Source of the DNA: Serilophus lunatus
Lineage: Eukaryota > Chordata > Aves > Passeriformes > Eurylaimidae
Direction: 5' to 3'
Length of the DNA stretch: 64,000 nt
NCBI GenBank assembly: GCA_013399895.1
Contig: VXBA01005478.1
Coordinates: forward strand, 92,679 to 156,678
Each line of letters starts with the position of its first letter. Position 1 is the stretch's first letter. The notes beneath the pieces are model-generated. The model saw only the letters and a list, made by a program, of their open reading frames with translations. It searched no databases and was not told the DNA's origin. Both the position numbers and the translations under genes were made by a program. This document shows positions 37,401 to 49,400 of the stretch, piece by piece.

Positions 37401-40400
37401 ACAACTTTGCTGGTTTGCCTGGGACTAAAGCTAATTACTAGTCGACTAATTTTATTGATTTCCAATCCCTTTTAGCAGAGATTTTGCTGTGAGGCTGATG
37501 GCCAGAGCGATTAGGACACAAAGCCGCTTAATTTGGAAGTGTTTATCAAGCAGCCTTCTGTCACCTCTGTTTCAAATCAAATTACGGTGGCACCGGGGTC
37601 TCTGTCCATGGTGGCTTGTGCTGTCCCACCTCCCACAACAGCAGGTGGGGAGTGGGGCTCCCCAAACTTCTCCTGGGGTTAAATGCCCATAGTGGGGTGG
37701 TTGGAACTAGCTGATCTTTAAGGTCCCTCCAAACACAAGCCATTCCATGACTTTAAGTGTATTCCACAAACATCATGGGCTGCTGGCTCTGGGGTTTTTA
37801 CTTCCAGCTGCCACCACATCCCTGCCCTGCTCCAACCCATGGCCACCACTGTGGCTGCAGAGCTGACTCGACCACCCATCTCCCCACCACGGGCACAGGG
37901 TGCTCAGTGCTGAGGGGGGAAGGTGCTTTCATGGCTGCTACAGCTGCTTCCAAACCTTCTCCAGCCATGCCAGGGATTTGGCCTAAATATTTTTAATAGA
38001 GTTTAAAAAAAAAAAAAAAGTTAAAAAAAAAAGCATGGCCTAGTCGTTTTGATGGGAATCAGATTATGGAGAGCACTGGGATGGCAGCAGATTGTGGAGG
38101 TAGGAGTGGCTGGGGGGAGGGAGATGCTCAGCCCAGCTCAGCCACAGCTCAAGCAGCACAGCAACCCCAGCAGGGTCCCCCAGTGTCCCCTGGGTGGTTC
38201 CATCACTGCATCCTCCTCCTGAGAGTGAGAACAAGGTGCCTTTGGGTCGTTTCGAGTCATAGGGAGCAATTCTTCCCTGGGAGGGTGGGCAGGCCCTGGC
38301 ACAGGGTGCCCAGAGAAGCTGTGGCTGCCCCATCCCTGGGAGTGTCCAAGGCCAGGTTGGAGCCACCTGGGACAGTGGGAGATGTCCCTGCCCATGACAG
38401 GAGGTAGAACTGGATGAGGTTTAAGGTCCCTTCCAGCCCAAACCATGCCATGATTTTGAGCCCTGCTGGACCACAGCTTTGCAGCAGTGTGTGCTCTTCT
38501 CAGGGTGTCCCATGGTACAGGATCTAAGAGCAAAAACTTTGGATCTTGCTATACAAGTGGTGTCTGAGAGGTGTCAGGAGCAAAATGTACTGCTCTGCAT
38601 CCCTGCATGTCCTCTGGATCCAGAGAGGTGGCTGCACACCCCTTGAGCTTTGCTCACAAAGCAACTATTAGGGATTGAGCTTGTTTTGAAAGACCTGTCA
38701 TAGAATATCCTGACTTGGAAGGCACCCACAAGGGTCATTGAATTCAAGTCCTGACCTTGTCCAGCTCAGGGCCTTGGCCTGAACACAAAGGCTGTACACT
38801 GGGGAGTCCTTGGTCATTTCCAGGTGGTCAGAGCAGGGTTTGGCACCAGAGCCACACTCCCTCCCAAGCCACATCCTGGTGCTGTGCTCAGATTTGGGGA
38901 TTCAGAGCTACAAAACACCATGAGGCTCACACTGGCTTGAGGACCAGCACCTGTGCCCAGGTAGGTTTTGGGTTCTTGAAACCAGAGCAGCATCTCTTGG
39001 GGTGGCATTTTCAGCTCCAGGGTCCCCATGGATGGGGACTGGAAGCAATAGACCAGGATCTGAGCAGGAGGGATGTGGGATATGGGATGGATCACAAAAA
39101 CCTACACAATCGATTCTATGCCTTTTCATAGAATCATGGAATGGTTTGAGTTGGAAGGGACCTCAAAGCCCATCCAGTCCAACCCCCTGCCATGTGCAGG
39201 GACACCTCCCACTGTCCCAGGTGGCTCCAACCTGGCCTTGAACACTTCCAGGGATGGGGCAGCCACAGCTTCTCTGGGCACCCTGTGCCAGGGCCTGCCC
39301 ACCCTCAAAAGGAAGAATTTGTTCTTAATATATAAACTAAATCTCATCTCTTTTAGGTTAAAACACTTCCCCCTTTTCCTATCACCTTCTCCCCATGTTT
39401 TCTTGTCTCTGTGACCGAAGTGGTTCCATTCCTCCTGCATGGGGAACAACTCCCAATCCCCTGTGTCACTGGGCACTTGTCCATAGCTGTTACTAAGGCT
39501 CGTTACAGCATGAAGGATTTTTTTTCTGAGGCTCAATGTGGTTAAATTATTTTTATCCCTGCTGAAGCTTAGGACAGCGCTTGTCTATCAACTCTTCTTG
39601 GCTGCAGCAGAAAAATTGTAAGGGGAAAAAAAATGACTGTCTGACAGCTACATCTTATTCTATTAGTATGTTTTAATTAGAACATGAGCAAGAAATGTGT
39701 TATGAATATTCATGCCCAGGGTTATTAAAATGCACAATTAATCTGTACGCAGTTTAATAACTGTATTAATGGTGAGAGGAGATAGTTCCTATTTTTGTCT
39801 TTTCTCAATTGGAGAGTGTGCCTTAACTTGGGTAGTTGGGAAATGGGGTTATTTTAAAATCAAGTTGGCTCCTGCCAGCAGCGTGGGCACATGGGCGTCT
39901 CCAAAACTCACACACACCCTGTGCTGGGAGAGCACTGGAATCATGGAAAGCTGATGCTGGGATATGCCAGGATGGAGCTCACTTGTGCAAACATAATTCA
40001 GCTCAGTGCCATGGGAGTTTTCAATCACAGAATCATGGAATGGTTTAGATTGGAAGGGATCTTAAAGCCTATCCTATTCCACCCCCTGCCATGGGCAGGG
40101 ACACCTTCCACTGTCCCAGGTGGCTCCAAGCCCCATCCAACCTGCCCTTGGACACTCCCAGGGATGGGGCAGCCACAGCTGCTCTGGGCAACCTCCCTCA
40201 GAGGGAACAATTTCTTCCCAATATTCCATCTAACCCTGCCATCTGGCCTCCAGGCCCCTGTCCCCTGTCCCTCTCCAGCTCTCCTGGAGCCCCTTTAGGC
40301 ACTGGAAGGGACTCTAAGATCTCCCTGGAGCCTTTGTTTCTCCAGGTGAACATCTGCAGTCCGCCCAGACTGTTTCCATGGGAGAGGGGCTCCAGCCCTC

Positions 40401-43400
40401 AGAGCACCTCCATGCCCTTTTGGACTTGATCAGTTGGTGACTTAGATTTATGATTTTTTTTTTTTTGCCAGGATTGTGTGTGTTTTAACAAGGAGATCTG
40501 TGTCCAAGGGTGAGGCTGTTGGCAGTGAGAGTGATGCCCGTGGGATCTCCATCCCACTGAGGCAGCACACGAGCAATGCCCATGGACATTGACAGTTGTC
40601 CCAAGGTGCTTGTGACCCTTCCCTGGCCTCCAGAGCTGAGTGGGCTCCTGGGGTGCCCTTGGGTGAGCACTGGAGGTGCCTGGAGGAGCTGTGACCTTCT
40701 CATTTCAAACTTCCCTCTCTCCTGCCCTTCCTTCCCTCCATCTGGAACCAGCCTGGCTGCTCAGTGCCAGCATGTGCCATGGGCTGGAGGTGTGATGGTG
40801 TTTGGGGGTGACACTGTGTTGAGGGGTGGCATCATGTTTGGGGGCTTTGTGTCATGAGAGGAGCAAACCCTGCCTGTGGAAGCTTTCCAGAGAAACCTGC
40901 CTTTGGCCAAGCATTGGGATTTTACAGGGTTGGCAGAGGGGTATTTTTTGCCAAGTTGTTTGTAGATCCTTGTGAGTGTGAAGGGAGGGGGGAGCAGGCT
41001 GGCAGTGAATGCAGCACAGATGCCAGACATCGGACACGGGCAGTCTGCTTTTTCCTGGCTTCATCCCAGAAATCCCTGAATTCTTAAAACACCTGCAGGC
41101 TGAAAATGGGAGAATTTCGCCAGTACCTTTTGTGCTGGTGGCTGCAGCCTGGGGAAGGTGGCAAGATCTTGTTTTCCAGGAGATATCAGACAAAGAAGTG
41201 GCACAGGCACCTTCGGAGGTGGTGGAGCCACAGCTGCTTCCAGAACCATGGGATGCTGTTTGCCACAGGGGTAGGAGAGTGATAACCTCACTTCACCTTG
41301 GCAGCCACAGATTTACCTGGAGGACACAAGAGGCCTTCTGGGCTTCCCTAGGGGTTATAGCAACACAGAATCATGGAATGGTCTGGGTTGGAAGGGACTT
41401 TATAGCTCATCCCCCTGCCATGGGCAGGGACACCTCCCACTGTCCCAGGTGGCTCCAGCCTGGCCTGGGACACCTCCAGGGATGGGGCAGCCACAGCTTC
41501 TCTGGGCACCCTGTGCCAGGGCCTCCCCACCCTCACAGGGAAGAATTTCTTCTAAAAAAGAAGGGTTGGTGTGCTGTGTCCTCGTTTGGGGTCACAAAAG
41601 AGCAAACAAGGGGACCCTGGGCCTGGACACACCCTGGGAAAGCAGCTCATCCTCTGCAGCCACTGTCTGAGCACATGGGGGGGTTGGCCCCTCCATGGGG
41701 TCCCTCTGTCGAGCTGGTGGCACCACAGGGTGGAAGCAGCTTGTGCTGGGGCTTTCTCCCTCTCTATAGGGGGTGTGATCCTCATGCTCAGCTTTTGTCA
41801 CCCGTGCCACCCACCATCTCCTCTCCCTCCTTCCTTTAGGAGGCCTGGCAGGGATCTGGATTTATTTTTCAGGAATTCTGGCACAGAATCCCAGAATGAG
41901 TCAGGTTGGAAGGGACTGCAGTGGTTCATCTGCAGCCACCTCCCTGCTGAAGCAGGGTCATCCCACAGCACATGGCACAGGATTGCATCCAGATGCTTCT
42001 GGAATATCTGAGGGGAATATCTAAAGATTCTTGAAGAGATGTTCAAGTGAGGGAGACTCTGTAACTTGGGCAAAATTCACCCTGGGCTTCCAGAGCCTGC
42101 CACACTGATCATCCTCTCCCAGCACATCCTGGTCTGGGAATACTGGGAATACTCTGCCTGGGTGGGTTGGTGACATAACCAAGGGCTTTGTGGGAGGTCA
42201 GGGTGATCCAGGACCCACAAATCCCTGTCCTGTGTGGGGCAGGGGTGGATGTGAGGATCAGGATGCTCATGCCTTGGCTTCCCCCTCCGGCTCTGAGGCT
42301 CCTGGGACTGTGGTGCTGCAGTCCATGTCCTTCCAGCACAGGGGGACGAGTGTTCCAAGGATTTCTGAGGCTGCAGATCCTGCTCATGTCTTCATCCTGA
42401 CCCTTGGGGAGCTTTAAAACCACCCGTGACAGCAAAATGACTCGAAGGAGCATTTCTGCTTCCTGCCTCGCTGGGGTTTGCAGGGATTGCAGATGAATTG
42501 CTTTGGAAAAACACATTAGCAAAGCAAAAGTTTATTCTAGGAAGTAGGAGGTGGGAGAATTGGCAGTAATTCTTCCCAGTATCCAAGGTATTATTAGAGG
42601 CTTATCCCTGCTCTGCACAGTAATCACATTGGAAATTTTTGATTAGAAAACAAAATCTAAATGAGAATTATGAATATTCATTAGGTGTGAAGATTAATAT
42701 GCATAATTATGCAAATTAGACAGCAATTAAACACCAATTCTCTGGGGAAATGATTAACACAAAGGCACCGAAATAGAAGGATGTAATTTGAAAGAAGTTT
42801 CTGGTTAAATGAACAGTGAGGGGAGCGGAGGAGACAAATCCGTGGCATGTTTGCCATAATAATCAGCTTTGCCAAGCTGGAATGGGAGTGAGCCCTGTCC
42901 CCCTGCCCCCATGTCCTTGCTCCCACACAACCCCCCCATCCCTCGCTGTCAGGCAGCTCTCTGCTCCCTAAAAAACATCCTGGGGCACATGGAAGCATCA
43001 GCCCTGTGCCACTTAGGCTGATGGAAGAGCTGGGGTGGGGTGAGGGGTCCCAGAGAGCCCCTGGGATCCCAGTGCTGCCACAGGGTGGTGCTGGATGCTG
43101 CCAGAAGTGTCCATGGTGAGTGTGGCTGTGACCCCCTGGGTGGGTTGGGGTTCCCACGGGCTGAGGGACAGAGCTGGGTGCAGCCAGTGCCATCCACACA
43201 GCTCAGTCTTCCTGCCCACCCTGGCTGAGCTCTGTGCAGCATCTCCAGAGATGATGCCCCCACCCTGCCCAACCCCTCTCAAATCCCTGGATTTACTCCC
43301 TCAAGCTTTAAAACACTGACTGCCACCCACTGATCCCTGATCACCCCCCAGAGAGGGAGATGGAGCAGCACAGTGGGAAAACCGAGTCAGGTTGAGGCTG

Positions 43401-46400
43401 TTTTCCAGGGAATGTTCCTTCCTTATGGTTGTGGTAACAGCTAGAATTACAGGAGCTTTGCTGAGGCATCACCCCAGGATTTTTGTGTGTTGCTGGATGT
43501 TCCTGTCTCCCTAAAGGGGCTCCAAGAGAGCTGGAGAGGGAACTGGGACATGGGCCTTCCGTGACAGGGCAAGGGGGAATGGCTTCCCACTGACAGAAGA
43601 CAGGGTGAGGTGGGACATTTGCAAGGAATTGTTGGCTGTGAGGGTGGGCAGGCCCTGGCACAGGGTGCCCAGAGAAGCTGTGGCTGCCCCATCCCTGGAA
43701 GTGTCCAAGGGCAGGTTGGAGCAGCCTGGGATAGTGGGAGGTGTCCCTGTCCATGGCAGGGGTGGAATGAGGTGAGCTTTAAGGTCCCTTCCAACCCAAA
43801 CCATGCCATGATTCTCTTGACTCCCCTGGGTACCTGGTGTGCCAGCAGCCCCAGAGGAGCAGCCTGGGTGGAGCTGGCAGGTGATGAAAGGAGCCGATTT
43901 CCCACCACAGGCTGTGCAGGCACATTGCAAAACCCTCCTGGCTGCTCCTTTGCCATTTGGGTGAGATCCCTTTTTTCCAGAGTTATGTTTGGGAGGACAA
44001 AACTGTGATGAGCAGGAGTGTGCTCTGATGGGCCTTCCAGGGGACCATGAGAGGGCTTAAATACCACCCTTGGTCAGGTGGGACTGGGCCACAGGTAACA
44101 TTGTTCCTCCAGCAATTCCCATCTGAGAATTTCAGCTCTCAACACTCTTTTATTCTGCTCAGGTGCAATGAAGAAACAGGGTTTGATCCATGACCTTATA
44201 ATACCATGGGCAAAAATCGAGTCCTGCTGGAGCAATCCAAAGGGGTGCAAAGTGTTTTTGGTTTTGTCCTCTTCACCATCAGTCTCTGAGGGGAAGAGGC
44301 TCATGGGTGCTCTCTGGAATAAAGGAGTTAAAAGACTTGTTTCTCCTCTTCCCACTGTCCCATGTTTTGAAACGTTTCCAGGCTGTGGTGGGATTTGCTT
44401 TGAAGTTTGTGGAATAACTCCCAGCGGGAGTGGGAAGGTGAGGAGGGAGAGGGGAGGCTCAGTCACGCCAAGTGGAAGTGGTTTATTAATGAAAATATTG
44501 TTTTGTTTGTAGAAGGAAGAGTTAATTTTACGAGAACACCTTTGAGGCTTTGCTGATAAAGCAAAGAGTAACCTTTGTTCTTCCTGTTTTTCGGTAGGCT
44601 TGGATGAAAGACCGGGATCAGGTTCCTGGGGAACAGGAGATCAAAACAGCTCCACGTTTGACCAAGGAAGGGTAAGGACAAAGCACAAACACCAAGCTCC
44701 GACCAAAACAAACGGGGGCTTTCCCAAGGCTTTCAGAGCATTGGGTCTAACCTTGGAACAGCTTTCCTTGCCCCATTTTGGACTTGGGTTCTGTGAACCT
44801 TGAGGGTGGGACAGCAGGGAGAGGGGCCACCCATCCCCATCTCCCCAGGGTTCACTCCCTGGAGGTCCCCCTGAGGTTTCTCCTCCAAAATCTCTCCCAG
44901 ACCCACACCAGGATGGGCTCCCATGGCTGCTCAGGCATCTCCCTCCTGGCACCTGGTGTTGGGTGTGGGAGAGGGGCATCCTGGCTGGGGAATGGGAGAG
45001 CTCCCCAAATGGGGTCACAGCAGAGTAGGTTGAGGAATCTGAGTGGGCTGAGGGCTCTCACCTGATGGCAAAGCTTCCTGGGTGCAGGGAAGGAGTGGAG
45101 GCTGCAACAGCTCGTGGCTGGGACCTGGGGAGGGGAAGAGAGGAAAGACATGAACTTCATGGAAGTGATGTTATTTTGGCAGATGCTCATGTTTAATGGG
45201 TTTGTGCCATTCATTTTTGCAATGGCACCTTTCTCTCCCTTTCGGTCAGTGGCCAGTCGGGACTGTGGTGTCAGCTCTCACTTGCACATTTACAATTTAT
45301 AAATTTATATAAATATATATAAGACTATATGTTTATATTTATCCAGCCTTTTCCTTGCCCCTTGGGCCCCTGGCTTGAGGAGAGGCTGCCTGGCTCTCAC
45401 CTGGTGGCTGCCAAACTGCCTGGGAGCTGCCAGGCTGGGGCAAACCATAGTGCCATATTCCCTCCCAGCGCCACAGCCTCGTGACTGCACTGCCCAGCTC
45501 TCCCTTGGCATGAGGATAAAAACCTGTTTTACAAAGAGCCTTTGACTTTGCCCCTTCCTGGGACAGGCTGGGCTCTGACAGCCTCGTGTTTTGGGATTTG
45601 CCTCCAGTGTAACTCTCCTGTGTTGTCCCAGCAGAGCTATGGTGAAGGGCCCCACTATGGTGAGCACCGGGACATTTCATCCCACAACAGCATCTCCTCG
45701 TCACCATTCCTGGGAGCAGGACTTGTGGGTAAGTGCCCCAGAGCAGGAGACATGTGACACTGACTGGCCTGTGGTGGTGGGAGTGTTTGCACTGGCTGGT
45801 GTTGCTGTCCCCACGTTGGAGATGCTCCATGTTTTGTCCAAGTTGTTGTCCAGGGAGCTGCTGTCCAACATGTGTGACAGCCACAGTGTTTTATGAGAGT
45901 GGTTATTTTCTCTGATTTACTGTGGCACCCAGAGGCATTAGCAGAGCTTGATGGCACAGGATGGCCTGAGTGTGCTCCTGGGAGCTGGTACTCACAGGTG
46001 GGAGAGCACCAGGAATGAGGAGGAGGGAAGATGTGCTCCTTGTTGAGGATTTATGACAACCTCAAGGACTGTGTTCCCTTTCAAGCTGACCCCCTCTGAC
46101 TGAGACTTGCAAAGGGGCTCATGGCTGTGTCACTTACCAACCTGGCAGCCCCCACAGAGGGCTGGGGGAGCCCCCATCGCTGCAGTGGGGTTTGGAGGGG
46201 CCTCTTCCCACATCCTGCAAGGCTCCAGCATCCTGGTCTGGCTCCCCCATCTCAATCTGCAACTGGGCAGCGTGAGGAGCTGACAGGGACTGGCAATGCT
46301 GGAGATGATGATCCTGCGTGACCGGATGTGTGCGACCATTTACCCAGTTACCTCTCCCAGCACGGGGGTGGGAGGAGAGATTAAGAGCAGAAAATATCCA

Positions 46401-49400
46401 TCCTGAAGGGCTTAGAGATCTCTAATGACATTAGGTTAGGAATTGGGGTTAGTCCTCCCCACCTTTGCCCACGCAGGGATGGTTAAAATCCCCCAGCCTG
46501 TGGAAGAAGCAGTGCCAGGGCAGGGCTTGCTTGTGATTCAAAGGAAGGTGAGAAGAGGGAATTGTTTAAAACAGAAAATCCCCACATGACAGGACGTTCC
46601 TCCTGCGGAGCTGATCGGAAAAGGGAAGAGCAGAGCAGGGTTGTGCTGGGGAGGAGCAGCCACGTGTTGGCTCCTCCTGGCTCAGGTCAGGGCGAGGGGC
46701 TCACTGTCAGCTCTGCTCCCCCTTTCACCCCTCGTGCTGTTGGGAGGACAATGTTTAGCCGCCCCTTAAGGGCCCTGTGCAGTTGGAGGAGCATTTCCAA
46801 GCAGCTCCTCCCATCCCTCTGCAAGGGTGGTTGTTCCTTCTCGTTCTGTGCCCCAGGAGGATGTAAGTGAAGCAGAAGAGAAGTTTCGTAGCAGGACGGG
46901 GGAGCCTTGATGCAGCTCAGCGGGGCTGTGGGGGATGTGCGTGGGAGGGCCCATCTCCACCCATCCCACACCTGGGGCCAAGGCAGCCTTGAGAGTTTGC
47001 AGCCCAGAAGGAGCTCCCTGAGGAGGAACACGGAGGTTTCCCCTTTGATGTGTGCAGGGAAGACGCCTTTGGCTTCCCCTCAAAGCCGGGGCTCCCGCTC
47101 TTTGGCAGGTGCTGCAGTGCTCCCAGCAGGGCTGCCAGCCCCACCGGGCCCCGGCACGTGCAGCCAGAGCCTCCACAGTCCCTGCAGGTGACCTCCAGTG
47201 GCTGCCCCTGCAGCTGAGGGCCTGTGGGACAGTGGCCACGTTCTGTGCCCAAGGCGCGAGTGCTGCGTCTCCCCAGGGTCCCAGCCTGGTGGTGGATGCA
47301 GCAGCAGGAGCTGCAGTGCTGAAATAAGGAGCAGCCATGGAAGGCAAGGGGGTTCCTCACATTTCCAAGTCCCTTTTGTTCCTAAAACTGAGTATGGTTA
47401 GAGTAGAAAGTATTAATTCCTGGATCAGGTTCCAAAATACATAAATAAGTTTTTGTTGTAGAATCATGGAATCATAGAATGGTTTCAGTTGGAAGGGACC
47501 TTAACGATCATCCAGTTCCACCCCCTGCCATGGGCAGGGACACCTTCCACTATCCTGGGTTGCTCCAAGCCCTGTCCAACCTGGCCTTGGATACTTCCAG
47601 GGATGGGACAGCCACAGCTTTTCTGTGCCAGGGCCTCCCCACCCTCACAGCCAAGAATTCCTTCTCAATATCTAATCTAAACCTGCAATCTAATTTGAAC
47701 TTGCTCATGTGGTTGAGCTCTATGGACCCACGGAAGATCACAGGTGGGATTTTCTCTTCCTTTAGCTGCTTCTGAAAACTTTTCAAGTGTCCAGATGCAA
47801 ATGGATAGGGGAGAGGAAGGGGCAGGAAAATAAAATAGTGCTTTTACAGTAGTTTGAAAGCAGCGGCAAAATAGGACGGAAAGGAGAATTTGGGAGATGT
47901 GTCACTTTGGCTGCCAAGACCCTGCTTCCCTACAAGGTACCCCCCTCACACCAGTGGAGTGGTTGAGTGGAACCAGGGAATTTTAAAATTTGAGGAGGTT
48001 GAGGGAGCAGATGAGGATGAACGTGTTGTGGTACTTGGTAAATGAAAGGTGTGTGAAACATCTAAACCCTTCTCCAAAATCAGAATTTGTATCTCTTTCC
48101 CACTCTATTTCTTCAAGGAGGATCAGAAACTGCTGGAGGTTGGTGAACTCATCTCCCTGCTCATGTCAGAGCAGTTCATGGGGGGGTGACACGGCTCATG
48201 TGGGAAGGGGAGCACTGGCCACACCCAGGATCCTCCTCAGTCACTCCACAGCCCCAAAATGCCACCAGCCTGAAAAGGACCTTGGAAAGGACATGACCAC
48301 TGCTTCAAAGCTCAGGCTGGCAGGAGCTCCTCAGCCCACAAAAAGCTGGTCAGAGCAGAGGCTCCTTTCCATGCAGAAAGTGGAGCCAAACCCCCACCAT
48401 TTAGCTCCATTACTCCAACAAGTACTGCCTGGCCAGCACGGTCCCTTCACCATAGGAAGGTGCTCACTGTCCCTAAAGCCCATTGCCAGAGGCTGCAGCC
48501 TCTGGGACATGTACTGACTCCAGGAATCCAAAATCCAGAGGATGCAGACCCCAGGAGGAAGCCAGCACCACCCTGACCATGCTCAGAGCCCACACCAATG
48601 CAGGAAATCAACACCCAATTTGTCTCTGGGGGCCTCTTTCAGCTCAGGCTGTCTCTCTAGCTGGCCAAGCCCACCACTGCCAACACAGATGTTCTTCCAG
48701 TGGTTTCTGATCAGGTGGATCCCTCTCTGCCACAGCTTCAGCTCCATGAGGTGAGGAGAAAACCAGGTCTTTCTACAGGACTGACTGAACAGGAGCACTG
48801 GGCTGTGTTGCACTGGATGGGAAAACCCAAATTAAAAAAAAAAAGGAGAAAAAAGTAAATTAGGAAGTGTCCAAAGGAGGGACATGGGGCTGGGGAAGGG
48901 TCTGAGGAGCAGCTGAGGGCACTTGGCTCGTTCAGCTGGAGCAGAGGAGACTGAGGGGAGACTCCTCGGGGTCTGCAGCTCCTCCCGGGGGGAGGCGGAG
49001 GGGCAGGGGCTGAGCTCTGCTCTGGGACCAGGGACAGGAGCCCAGGGAAGGGCTGGAGCTGTGTCAGGGCTCGGGATGGATCTCAGGGCAAGGTTCTTCC
49101 CCCAGAGGGGGGTTGGGCACTGCCCAGGCTCCCCAGGGTTTGGTCACGGCCCCAAGGCTGCCAGAGCTCCAGGAGGGTTTGGACAACGCTCTGAGGGACA
49201 GGGTGGGATTGTTGGGGTGTCTGTGCCGGCCCTTGGTGCTGCTCCTGGAAGACAAGGGACATCCTGGGAAGTTCTGAGCATTCCAGGCTGAAGTGGGAAG
49301 AGGTGACAGGACCATCCCTGGCTGTTCCAGAGTGGTGCCAGAACACAGCACGGTGACAAACAGCCTCGTCCCAGACAATGAGGAGGGTGAGAAGGGCTTT

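Larger units (their letters stand above)
8711..44597 (+). other. TCF3: TCF3 intron 3 (36 kb), CR1-rich, with a candidate internal promoter
   Basis: This intron runs from donor gtactg to acceptor ttcggtag. It carries most of the CR1 copies listed separately, the candidate alternative first exon at 27461, a CATC microsatellite, and several repeat-free islands with transcription-factor-like motifs. Stretches not listed separately (for example 8720-9900, 28500-29990, 31030-32000, 45-bp-scale gaps between CR1 copies) show nothing I can assign. No nested gene was supported on either strand. Confidence 0.9.
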
